Origin: Bacteroidetes bacterium UBA955
GTDB lineage: Bacteria; Bacteroidota; Bacteroidia; NS11-12g; UBA955
Length of the DNA: 7,153 bases
Assembly: GCA_002293105.1 (NCBI GenBank)
Contig: DBCP01000133.1
Span: forward strand, 1-7,153
Direction of reading: 5' to 3'
The first letter of the stretch is position 1; every line of letters begins with the position of its first letter. This document shows, piece after piece, positions 1 to 5,925 of this stretch. The notes below the pieces were generated by a model. The model was not told the DNA's origin. It was given only the letters and a program-made list of their open reading frames with translations, and did not search any database. Made by a program: the position numbers and the translations under genes.

Positions 1-318
1 TTTATAGCCTTTTCCCTCAAGATAAGCCTTTACTTTGGCGTGAAAATCACCCTGGATGATGATATCGCCATCTTTGGCACTACCCCCTACCCCACAATGC
101 GATTTTAGGGCTTTTTCAAGGGCTTTCAAATCATCTGAACTACCCACAAACTCTTTAATCACGACGCAAGGCTTGCCGTTTCTTACTTCGCGACGTACAT
201 ACAATTTTTGCTGTGCTGCGGGCAAAGTTTCTTGCTCGTTGTCTGACCCGTCGTTGTATTGAAAGTCGGGATTGGTACTGTAAACAACACCCGATTTCTG
301 CTTATTCTTGTTGCTCAT
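1..318 (-). CDS. SUI1/YciH-family translation initiation factor (3' end cut by window edge)
   Basis: This is the bacterial relative of eukaryotic eIF1 (SUI1 fold; E. coli YciH is the prototype), a small cytoplasmic protein thought to act at the ribosome in start-codon selection, although its bacterial role is poorly defined. The reverse strand reads 106 codons from ATG at 318 without a stop. The frame is still open at position 1, so probably fewer than about ten residues are missing. Residues 1-35 are a polar, probably flexible tail (MSNKNKQKSG...). Residues 38-106 are the SUI1 domain, with a basic first strand (KLYVRREVRNGKP) and the family hallmark CGVGGSAKDGDIIIQGD around residues 75-91, followed by a C-terminal helix ending EGKGYK. 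It lies 34 bp downstream of the dehydrogenase gene in the same direction and is probably the promoter-distal member of that operon. I see no clear promoter in the gap. The family call is secure; the cellular role is inferred from the family. Confidence 0.9.
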   Translation of the reverse strand, partial: MSNKNKQKSGVVYSTNPDFQYNDGSDNEQETLPAAQQKLYVRREVRNGKPCVVIKEFVGSSDDLKALEKALKSHCGVGGSAKDGDIIIQGDFHAKVKAYLEGKGYK

Positions 319-352
319 GGCTTGAGTTATTGAATGAATATACGCCGCGATT

Positions 353-1129
353 TTATGATTCTTTCCTAATGATCACACCGGCCACCGCTTGCGCCTGGGG
401 CATAATCACCAAATCGTTGATATTGACATGAGGCTTGCGCGAAAGCACGAATTCTATGGCATCTGCAACATCCTGGGCCACCAAATTGTCATATCCTTTG
501 TATACGTTTTTGGCACGGTCCACATCGCCATCGAACCGCACAACGCTAAATTCCGTTTCCACGGCGCCAGGGTGTATTCCAGTGACTTTCAATCCGTGCA
601 CTGCCAATTCCAAACGCATGCTTTTGGTGATTGCGTCCACCGCAAATTTCGTCCCGCAGTATACATTCCCATTATCATACACTTCTTTACCGGCAATTGA
701 ACCGATGTTGATGACATGACCCCGACCCTGCGCAATCATGCCTGGCACCACCGTTCTACTCACATACAACAAACCCTTCACATTGGTGTCGATCATCTGA
801 TCCCAATGGTCTGTATCGCCGTCAAAAAACTTCGACAATCCCTTGGCCAAACCCGCATTGTTCACCAATACATCGATGTGTTTCCAATCCTCTGGCAAGG
901 CTTCATAAAAGGCTTTTACGGCTTTCAGCGAGCGCACATCCAACACAGCGGCATGCACACGAGTATTCGAAGACGCAGGATCGGTTTTCAATACCTGGAC
1001 CAATGATTCCAATCGATCCATACGGCGTGCCACCACAATCAGATCGTATCCCATTTTTCCCAATGTTAGGGCAGTTGCATAGCCAATACCGCTGCTGGCT
1101 CCTGTAATTAACGCGATTTGTTTTTCCAT
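353..1129 (-). CDS. SDR-family NADP-dependent oxidoreductase, YdfG-like (3-hydroxy acid dehydrogenase type)
   Basis: This is a 258-residue classical short-chain dehydrogenase, cytoplasmic, expected to interconvert a hydroxy acid and its keto or semialdehyde form with NADP(H). Visible motifs in order are the Rossmann glycine motif TGASSGIG (9-16), the basic pair R35-R36 after the second strand that favours NADP(H), D64 (adenine-ring aspartate), NNAG (90-93), and the catalytic tetrad N116, S144, Y157 and K161 (YCGTK), followed by HPG at 187-189. The stretches MIDTNVKGL, PGMI...GHVINIGS, TEFS.VRF.GD and HVNIN closely resemble E. coli YdfG, which oxidises serine and 3-hydroxy acids and reduces malonic semialdehyde. 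The true substrate here is inferred. I chose ATG at 1129; a GTG two codons upstream (1135) is also in frame but less likely. There is no Shine-Dalgarno sequence. It starts 12 bp after the methyltransferase stop and precedes the SUI1-like gene, so it is probably co-transcribed with both. Confidence 0.92.
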   Translation of the reverse strand: MEKQIALITGASSGIGYATALTLGKMGYDLIVVARRMDRLESLVQVLKTDPASSNTRVHAAVLDVRSLKAVKAFYEALPEDWKHIDVLVNNAGLAKGLSKFFDGDTDHWDQMIDTNVKGLLYVSRTVVPGMIAQGRGHVINIGSIAGKEVYDNGNVYCGTKFAVDAITKSMRLELAVHGLKVTGIHPGAVETEFSVVRFDGDVDRAKNVYKGYDNLVAQDVADAIEFVLSRKPHVNINDLVIMPQAQAVAGVIIRKES

Positions 1130-1141
1130 ATGCACTGAGAT

Positions 1142-1879
1142 TTAGTTGCGACCCACAATGATCAAATTGGGTGTAAACAACACCTTGCGGGTACTTCTTG
1201 CTGTAGCAAACAATTGTAACTTCCAGAACAATTCCATCCAATCGTAGGCGATTCTCCGGACAATTTCTTTAAAAACGCCTTGCACACGCATGGTGCTTGG
1301 CAACACGGTTACTTCTGAGAATCCGCAAGACAGCATGACTTGTTCGGCGGAGCTAGCGTTCAGGTAATTTTCATGGGTAAAGTCGCCCAGCGCGAAAGCG
1401 CTGGCGACCGGGGCGTCCATATTCGGCGTACGAAAAATGGCCACGCCGCCCGGATTCAATTTCCCCTTGATCAGTTGCAACAATTCCACCAATTCATCCT
1501 TGGTAAAATGCTCAATGATGTCCATTCCTGTGATTACATCAAAACCCTCACTTGCATCTCGTAGGAACTGCATGGCATCGCCCAAAACCACCTCAGAAAC
1601 ACCCATTTCGTGGGCCATTTTCACTTGCTCATCGCTCAAATCCATGCCCAACAAATTGGTATATCCCGCCATTTTCAGGGCCATCAACAGACTGCCACTG
1701 CCACAACCCAAGTCAAAAATGCGCGCTTCATTCTTCACATCCGATAATTTGGGCAATATCTCCCGCTCAAACTGTTTACGCTCGCGTTCAAACAGTGATT
1801 TTGCATCGGTTAACGACGCCCGACCACTTTGGTTGGTATGATAGTTCGCGTAGAGGACCTCTCTGTATTTCGTACTCAT
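1142..1879 (-). CDS. Class I SAM-dependent methyltransferase
   Basis: This 245-residue Rossmann-fold methyltransferase transfers a methyl group from S-adenosylmethionine to an unidentified acceptor. Motif I is FDLGCGSG (55-62). The acidic residue ending strand 2 is D80 (GMDLS), the GDA at 100-102 contacts the adenine, and the post-II segment is DVITGMDIIEHF (114-125). LNPGG at 141-145 is the usual strand-5 turn. The C-terminal part (about 166-245) has DFTHENYLNASSAEQVMLSCGF, an amphipathic stretch rich in aromatic and basic residues (about 202-228) and a final FTPNLIIVGRN strand. This architecture is familiar from methyltransferases linked to lipopolysaccharide or surface glycan genes, and from UbiG-like enzymes. 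The acceptor is not determined, and no glycan genes are nearby in this window. Its ATG overlaps the thioesterase stop by 4 bp (ATGA), which implies translational coupling. A strong inverted repeat lies inside the gene at 1382-1408. Confidence 0.88.
   Translation of the reverse strand: MSTKYREVLYANYHTNQSGRASLTDAKSLFERERKQFEREILPKLSDVKNEARIFDLGCGSGSLLMALKMAGYTNLLGMDLSDEQVKMAHEMGVSEVVLGDAMQFLRDASEGFDVITGMDIIEHFTKDELVELLQLIKGKLNPGGVAIFRTPNMDAPVASAFALGDFTHENYLNASSAEQVMLSCGFSEVTVLPSTMRVQGVFKEIVRRIAYDWMELFWKLQLFATARSTRKVLFTPNLIIVGRN
1382..1408. repeat. Intragenic inverted repeat / hairpin within the methyltransferase gene
   Basis: GTCGC-C-CAGCGC pairs with GCGCTG-GCGAC across a four-base GAAA loop (plus-strand reading). 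This gives 11 base pairs with one bulged C. In the mRNA sense (minus strand) the loop reads TTTC. It encodes residues 158-166 (VASAFALGD) of the methyltransferase. The structure is read directly from the sequence; any function is unknown, and the repeat may be a by-product of GC-rich codons for a small-residue stretch. Confidence 0.6.
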
Positions 1880-2343
1880 ACGTCGCTGTTTTTTGCTGTA
1901 GATCTCAGCGGAATATCCACCGCCGCCATGATGCTCACGCAGGTAGCCACCAATTTCTCTTCGCCTGTTGGAAACACATCAAATACCTGTCCTTCACAGA
2001 AAATCAGATTCTGTCCGGCCTTCGTCACCTTTCCCACCGCACGCAATTTGGGCGCAGTGGATGGATTTACATAAGATACTTTCAAATCCACGGTCACCAC
2101 ATTCTTGGAAACTTCAGTGCCGTTATAGACTGCTGTGTAGGCCGCAATTCCCGTGGTCACATCGCAAATGGTTGCTGTAACGCCGCCGTGGGTAAATCCC
2201 GTGTGCTGCATATGATGCTCATGAATGTCGAGCTCCATACTGGCTGTGTGTAAATCTATATGGGTTAGTTCCAAACCAATGTATTGGATGAATTGATTTT
2301 CCCGTAAACGGGTGTCCATGTATGCTTTTAACGCTTGATTCAT
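1876..2343 (-). CDS. PaaI-family hotdog-fold acyl-CoA thioesterase
   Basis: This 155-residue cytoplasmic hotdog protein is expected to hydrolyse an acyl-CoA or aryl-CoA thioester, usually as a dimer of dimers. The PaaI/YbgC-type signature is HGGVTATICD: H52-G53-G54 cap the central helix and D61 is the usual catalytic carboxylate. The preceding strand carries HEHHMQHTGFTH (41-52), and the later strands are VVTVDLKVSYVNP (82-94) and LRAVGKVTKAGQNLIFCEG (100-118). Length matches the family. The frame stays open upstream to 2418, but ATG 2343 is preferred because it falls just after the gldB stop, begins the conserved region sensibly and avoids a long overlap with gldB. It sits 14 bp after gldB and its stop overlaps the methyltransferase start by 4 bp. 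The acyl substrate cannot be told from the sequence; an acyl thioester from fatty-acid or aromatic catabolism is the family-based guess. Confidence 0.9.
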   Translation of the reverse strand: MNQALKAYMDTRLRENQFIQYIGLELTHIDLHTASMELDIHEHHMQHTGFTHGGVTATICDVTTGIAAYTAVYNGTEVSKNVVTVDLKVSYVNPSTAPKLRAVGKVTKAGQNLIFCEGQVFDVFPTGEEKLVATCVSIMAAVDIPLRSTAKNSDV

Positions 2344-2352
2344 GTTGTGCCG

Positions 2353-2360
2353 CAAATTTA
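2353..2360 (-). promoter_or_regulatory. Possible Bacteroidota-type -7 element (TAAATTTG) ahead of the thioesterase
   Basis: On the minus strand TAAATTTG matches the Bacteroidota -7 consensus TAnnTTTG exactly. It overlaps the gldB stop codon and ends 9 bases before the thioesterase ATG, so transcription would start almost at the start codon. I find no TTTG at -33 with the usual spacing. This may be a weak internal promoter or a chance match. Confidence 0.22.
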
Positions 2361-3416
2361 CTTGATTGGATTGTAGGTTGATGCTTGTAAAAACACATTC
2401 GACTTGGTGGGTTGCCATATTTGCTCCAAACCTGCCTTGTTCTTATCGGCGTAGGCCTGTGCGATGCGCATTCCGATGAAATTGCCGATCAACGGTGGAC
2501 AGTCTTCTGGCACCCCGCCACCGAAGGTTTTGTTGCCAAAGGCAAAGTATCGTTTGTAATCGTTAAACTTGGTGCTAAATAAGATTTGCTTGTCGAGGTA
2601 ATGCTTCCAAATCTGTCCTTCCTCGCGCATCATCCATTCCCACTCTGCTTTTTCGTAGCCCAATAACTCCCATGGGTTTCGCTGGGGGAACAATTGCAAT
2701 ACACTGTACCACAACTTGCCTTGAAACACCATTTCATCAAGCATGTTGCTGCGCAGGTGACTGGGTTCATGGTGCATTTTCAAATAATTCCAAACCAACT
2801 GCGATGCAATCTGGTCGCTGTTGTTGTAGCGATTGAAAAAAGGCGGCATATCCAACAGTGCATAGGCTGGAAAGGTGTCGTTCAGAAACATCTCCTCGCT
2901 AAAGGCCAAAATGACTTCTGCCTTCTTGCTTTTTGAATTTACCACAGTATCAACAAACGTGTTGTAATTACTAAACTGCGACAAATAACTATAAATCTGC
3001 GCATTGGGCGTTGATGGGATGGCTTTTTGCAAGTTGGCCCATGCTTGTTCCAACGCCGGCTTCCAATCGGTATACTTAGCATAATGGGATTTCACCACGC
3101 CAAATACGGGTTGATTCTGCATTAACCAGTACTGTAAGTATTGGGCACGGGCAGTGTCGGAAATCGGACCGAACCGACCAAAATCCATCACTTCGTACAT
3201 CCAAAGGTTGAAAAAACGGCCGTGTTTTTTTCTCATTTCATCGATATCCTTTGCTGAACAGCCGCGGGTTCTAAGACTATCGAGCTGAGATACGAAGTCG
3301 TTGTAGGCCAAATTTGTGGGCTTTGCCTGCTTTTCCTGTGTACAAGAAAATAGAATCACCAACAAAAGGGGATAAATGGCAAGATTAAATATGGAACGAT
3401 TGTTGTTTTTTTGCAT
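2358..3416 (-). CDS. gldB: GldB-family gliding motility lipoprotein
   Basis: This 352-residue predicted lipoprotein is of the GldB type, required for gliding and linked to the type IX secretion apparatus in Flavobacterium. Residues 1-24 form a lipoprotein signal peptide: a basic/polar start (MQKNNNR), a hydrophobic core (IYPLLLVILF) and a lipobox LFSC with acylated C25. GldB-like hallmarks follow: an EEMFLNDTFPAY segment (174-185, compare the family's DxFLG..yPAY), LDEMVFQGKLWY (226-237), GYEKAEWEWMMREEGQIWKHYLD (253-275), LFSTKFNDYKRYF (279-291), IGNFIGMRIAQAY (310-322) and a C-terminal TYNPIK. Length fits the family, which usually runs a little over 300 residues. The reading frame extends upstream to 3542, but ATG 3416 directly precedes the signal peptide, so I start there. 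Oddities are a literal HEPSH (216-220) and a glutamine (Q232) where relatives have Glu in the EGK-like motif. It heads the leftward operon and is divergent from the beta-barrel gene by 7 bp. A more distant GldB-related lipoprotein is the alternative. Confidence 0.85.
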   Translation of the reverse strand: MQKNNNRSIFNLAIYPLLLVILFSCTQEKQAKPTNLAYNDFVSQLDSLRTRGCSAKDIDEMRKKHGRFFNLWMYEVMDFGRFGPISDTARAQYLQYWLMQNQPVFGVVKSHYAKYTDWKPALEQAWANLQKAIPSTPNAQIYSYLSQFSNYNTFVDTVVNSKSKKAEVILAFSEEMFLNDTFPAYALLDMPPFFNRYNNSDQIASQLVWNYLKMHHEPSHLRSNMLDEMVFQGKLWYSVLQLFPQRNPWELLGYEKAEWEWMMREEGQIWKHYLDKQILFSTKFNDYKRYFAFGNKTFGGGVPEDCPPLIGNFIGMRIAQAYADKNKAGLEQIWQPTKSNVFLQASTYNPIK

Positions 3417-3440
3417 AAAACGTATGAAACTACAAAGAAA
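3400..3440. promoter_or_regulatory. Divergent junction between gldB and the beta-barrel gene, with imperfect -7-like boxes
   Basis: The two start codons (3416 leftward, 3424 rightward) are separated by only 7 bases, AAAACGT. Any promoters here must lie in the opposing coding sequence. One-mismatch versions of the Bacteroidota -7 box TAnnTTTG are visible in both directions: TTTTTTTG at 3406-3413 on the plus strand, and TTTCTTTG at 3440-3433 on the minus strand. Neither has a convincing TTTG -33 partner, so the exact promoter positions are uncertain. Confidence 0.3.
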
Positions 3441-4245
3441 CACTTCTTTTGGCATTGCTGCTATGATGCTTTTCGCTGGGATGTCCCAATTGCAAGCACA
3501 AGACGCCCCTTCTGTAAAAATGGGGGTACGTGTAAGTCCCAATTTCTCTTGGGTTAATATACAAGAAGGACCGATGTCAAACGATGGTTTGGGTCTCGGA
3601 TTTTCTTATGGCGTAACGGCCGATTTCTCCATGTTCAAAAGTTCCAATTATTGGTTGGGCACGGAATTTTCGGTTTCTACAATCCCCGTTCAATGCAAAA
3701 GTAACTCTGAGTTGCGCAACATAAAGGCAAAATCGGGCAGCATGGGCAGCTACGACACGATCACTTACGCTCCCGGCAATGTAGATTTTCGTTACTCCAC
3801 CCAATATTTGCAGATTCCTTTAACCATTAAAATGAAGACCGAAGAAATTGGGAACATGAAATATTACTTCCAATTTGGTGTAGCTCCGTCCTTCGCCATG
3901 AGAAAGCGGTTGACAACCACCACACTGAATTCAGACCCGATCTATCCTGCAAACAAAGGAATCACATTCCACGACCCTAACAACACAGACGATGATGTTT
4001 ACCAGTTTTCTGGAACCCGTATTCCCAACAGTCCTTCTGGCGAAACAGAATACGATTTTGAAGACAACATCAACACAGTGAGATTCCCTTTGATCATCGG
4101 CGCGGGCATTGAGTACAAACTCACTGGCAGCACCATGTTCACTGCGGGTTTGCGCTTCGACAATAGCATTACCGACTTCTTCAAAGATACACGCGTAACA
4201 GGTCGCTCAAACATGATCGGATTATCGGCGGGTATCCTCTTCTAA
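3424..4245 (+). CDS. Outer-membrane beta-barrel protein (OMP_b-brl_2 type, possibly PorT-like)
   Basis: This 273-residue predicted outer-membrane protein has an N-terminal Sec signal peptide: MKLQRN, a hydrophobic core TSFGIAAMMLFAG, and probable cleavage after LQAQ at residue 26. The mature part shows alternating amphipathic strands: VKMGVRVSPNFSWV (31-44), LGLGFSYGVTADFSMF (56-71), WLGTEFSVSTI (77-87), QYLQIPLTIKMKTEE (127-141), MKYYFQFGVAPSFAMRK (145-161), VRFPLIIGAGIEYKL (219-233), MFTAGLRFDN (238-247) and NMIGLSAGILF (263-273). It ends in the C-terminal phenylalanine typical of outer-membrane barrels. The xxPLTIK...YYFQFG pattern fits the Bacteroidota beta-barrel family that includes PorT of the type IX secretion system, but I cannot assign PorT itself. 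In-frame upstream ATGs at 3376 and 3391 would overlap gldB and displace the signal peptide, so 3424 is chosen. nadE follows after 6 bp and is probably co-transcribed. Confidence 0.85.
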   Translation: MKLQRNTSFGIAAMMLFAGMSQLQAQDAPSVKMGVRVSPNFSWVNIQEGPMSNDGLGLGFSYGVTADFSMFKSSNYWLGTEFSVSTIPVQCKSNSELRNIKAKSGSMGSYDTITYAPGNVDFRYSTQYLQIPLTIKMKTEEIGNMKYYFQFGVAPSFAMRKRLTTTTLNSDPIYPANKGITFHDPNNTDDDVYQFSGTRIPNSPSGETEYDFEDNINTVRFPLIIGAGIEYKLTGSTMFTAGLRFDNSITDFFKDTRVTGRSNMIGLSAGILF

Positions 4246-4251
4246 GCAAGC

Positions 4252-5898
4252 ATGTCGGGATTAAAAATCGCACTGGCCCAACTAAATTTTACCGTTGGCG
4301 ATTTTGAGTTAAACACCTCTAAAATGGCCGATGTCTTGTTTCAAGCCAAGCAAGACAATATAGACTTAGTGGTTTTTTCAGAGCTCGCGGTATGTGGATA
4401 CATGCCCGATGATTTGCTCGATTACCCATCCTTTGTAGAGCGATGCGAACATGCCCTTGAAGCAGTTTCTCGCGCCTGCGATGGCATTGCTGCCATTGTG
4501 GGTGGTGTAATTCGCAATCCAGGAAAAGGACGTTTGTTGCAAAATGCCGCGTGCTTTATGTACAACGGACAAATCCAACACACCGTTGCCAAAACCCTGC
4601 TTCCCACTTACGATGTCTTCAATGAGCATCGCTATTTTCAGCCAGAAACCGAATCCAAAATCATTGAATTCAAAGGCGTGAATATCGGCATCGCCATTTG
4701 TGAAGACCTGTGGGACGTTTACAACGATTTTGAATACCCCAATAGTCCCGGACAGGCTCTCAAAGATTTGGGTGCCGATCTCATCATCAATCCATCAGCC
4801 TCGCCCTTTCACTTAGGCAAACAATCGCTCAGAAATCGGGTGTTTGGCGGACAGGCAGCACGTTTCGACTTACCCGTTTTGTATGTAAACCAAGTGGGCG
4901 TGCACACCGAATTGTTGTTCGATGGTTCAAGCAGAGCCGTCAACGCAAACGGTGAAGTGGTGATTCAGGCTCCAAGTTTTGAAGAAACCGTGGTTTATGC
5001 GGATTTCGCCAATGGAAAATTCTCTGTTGGAAATTCCGTACCCCTAGACACGGATGATACGGCTCAGTTGTATAAAGCCTTGGTCTTCGGCATCAAGGAT
5101 TATTTCAGCAAAATGGGCTTTACCCATGCGTTGTTGGGGTCCTCTGGTGGAATCGATAGCGCGGTGGTACAAGCTTTGGCCTCTGCCGCATTGGGTGGCG
5201 AAAATGTGCATCCCGTGCTCATGCCATCGATGTTCAGTTCAGACCATAGCGTGAATGACGCGGAAACTTTGAGTAAGAATTTGGGCAATGAAACCATCAC
5301 CCTGCCCATCAAAAATATTTACGATCAATATTTGGAAACCCTTCAGCCCGTTTTTGCTGGAAAAGCTTTCAATTTGGCCGAAGAAAATCTTCAGGCGCGG
5401 TCTAGGGCCGTCTTATTGATGGCCATCAGCAATAAAATGGGTTATATTTTGTTGAACACCAGCAATAAATCCGAGCTCAGTGTTGGATACAGCACGTTAT
5501 ACGGAGATTTATGCGGTGCGCTATCTGTCATCGGGGATGTATATAAAAACCAAGTCTATGCGTTGGCCAGGTACATTAACCGAAACAGTGAAATTATCCC
5601 AAACAACATCATCGTCAAAGCCCCATCGGCCGAGTTGAGACCCGGACAGAAGGATTCAGACTCGCTGCCCGAGTACGATGTGTTGGATGAATTGCTCAAA
5701 CACTACATCGAAGAGCGCAAAGGCGTGGAGGAATTGATCACCATGGGTTATGAAACGGCGGTTGTCAATAAAGTGGTGGCATTGGTCAATGGCAGCGAAT
5801 ACAAGCGCTATCAAGCCCCGCCTATACTCCGTGTAAGCGCAAAGGCATTTGGCAAAGGACGCATTATGCCATTGGTTGCCAAATACATCAGTCGATAG
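4252..5898 (+). CDS. nadE: NAD+ synthetase, glutamine-hydrolysing
   Basis: This is the last step of NAD+ synthesis: nicotinic acid adenine dinucleotide plus ATP and glutamine gives NAD+, AMP, pyrophosphate and glutamate, in the cytoplasm. The 548 residues form a two-domain enzyme. Residues 1 to about 265 are a nitrilase-fold glutaminase with the Glu-Lys-Cys triad E44 (FSELAVCGY), K114 (VAKTLLPTYDVFNEHRYF) and C150 (IAICEDLW), which releases ammonia. Residues from about 268 to the end are the ATP-pyrophosphatase synthetase domain. This carries the PP-loop SGGIDS (298-303), the NTSNKSELSVGYSTLYGD segment (402-419) and AELRPGQKDSDSLPEYDVLD (460-479), which bind substrate and shape the active site. 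All key residues are present and the length is normal for glutamine-dependent bacterial enzymes. Start ATG 4252 is 6 bp past the barrel gene's stop and immediately precedes the first nitrilase strand, LKIALAQ. A third rightward gene follows after 27 bp. Confidence 0.97.
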   Translation: MSGLKIALAQLNFTVGDFELNTSKMADVLFQAKQDNIDLVVFSELAVCGYMPDDLLDYPSFVERCEHALEAVSRACDGIAAIVGGVIRNPGKGRLLQNAACFMYNGQIQHTVAKTLLPTYDVFNEHRYFQPETESKIIEFKGVNIGIAICEDLWDVYNDFEYPNSPGQALKDLGADLIINPSASPFHLGKQSLRNRVFGGQAARFDLPVLYVNQVGVHTELLFDGSSRAVNANGEVVIQAPSFEETVVYADFANGKFSVGNSVPLDTDDTAQLYKALVFGIKDYFSKMGFTHALLGSSGGIDSAVVQALASAALGGENVHPVLMPSMFSSDHSVNDAETLSKNLGNETITLPIKNIYDQYLETLQPVFAGKAFNLAEENLQARSRAVLLMAISNKMGYILLNTSNKSELSVGYSTLYGDLCGALSVIGDVYKNQVYALARYINRNSEIIPNNIIVKAPSAELRPGQKDSDSLPEYDVLDELLKHYIEERKGVEELITMGYETAVVNKVVALVNGSEYKRYQAPPILRVSAKAFGKGRIMPLVAKYISR

Positions 5899-5925
5899 GG
5901 ATTACTGAGCAAAACACAATCTATT

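Noticed and set aside
107..128. Short tandem-like repeat (ggcttttt / ggctttca) in the SUI1-like gene
   Set aside because: It reflects the repetitive helix LKALEKALKS and is too short and imperfect to be a functional DNA repeat.
1130..1135. GTG start two codons before the dehydrogenase ATG
   Set aside because: Possible, but ATG at 1129 is a stronger initiator and nothing conserved lies in the two extra residues.
1552..2253. A long plus-strand open frame (233 codons) antisense to the thioesterase and methyltransferase genes
   Set aside because: Its translation is rich in His, Cys, Trp and Pro with no recognisable domain, and both opposite-strand genes have full family motifs. It is a shadow frame.
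2344..2418. 25-codon N-terminal extension of the thioesterase into gldB
   Set aside because: The extension is antiparallel to no motif and overlaps the end of gldB; ATG 2343 yields the normal family length.
3376..3423. Earlier start (3376 or 3391) for the beta-barrel protein
   Set aside because: It would add residues ahead of a normal Sec signal peptide and overlap gldB; ATG 3424 fits better.
3417..3542. Upstream in-frame extension of gldB by 42 codons
   Set aside because: It would bury the lipoprotein signal peptide and overlap the divergent beta-barrel gene's signal-peptide region; ATG 3416 gives a textbook lipoprotein start.
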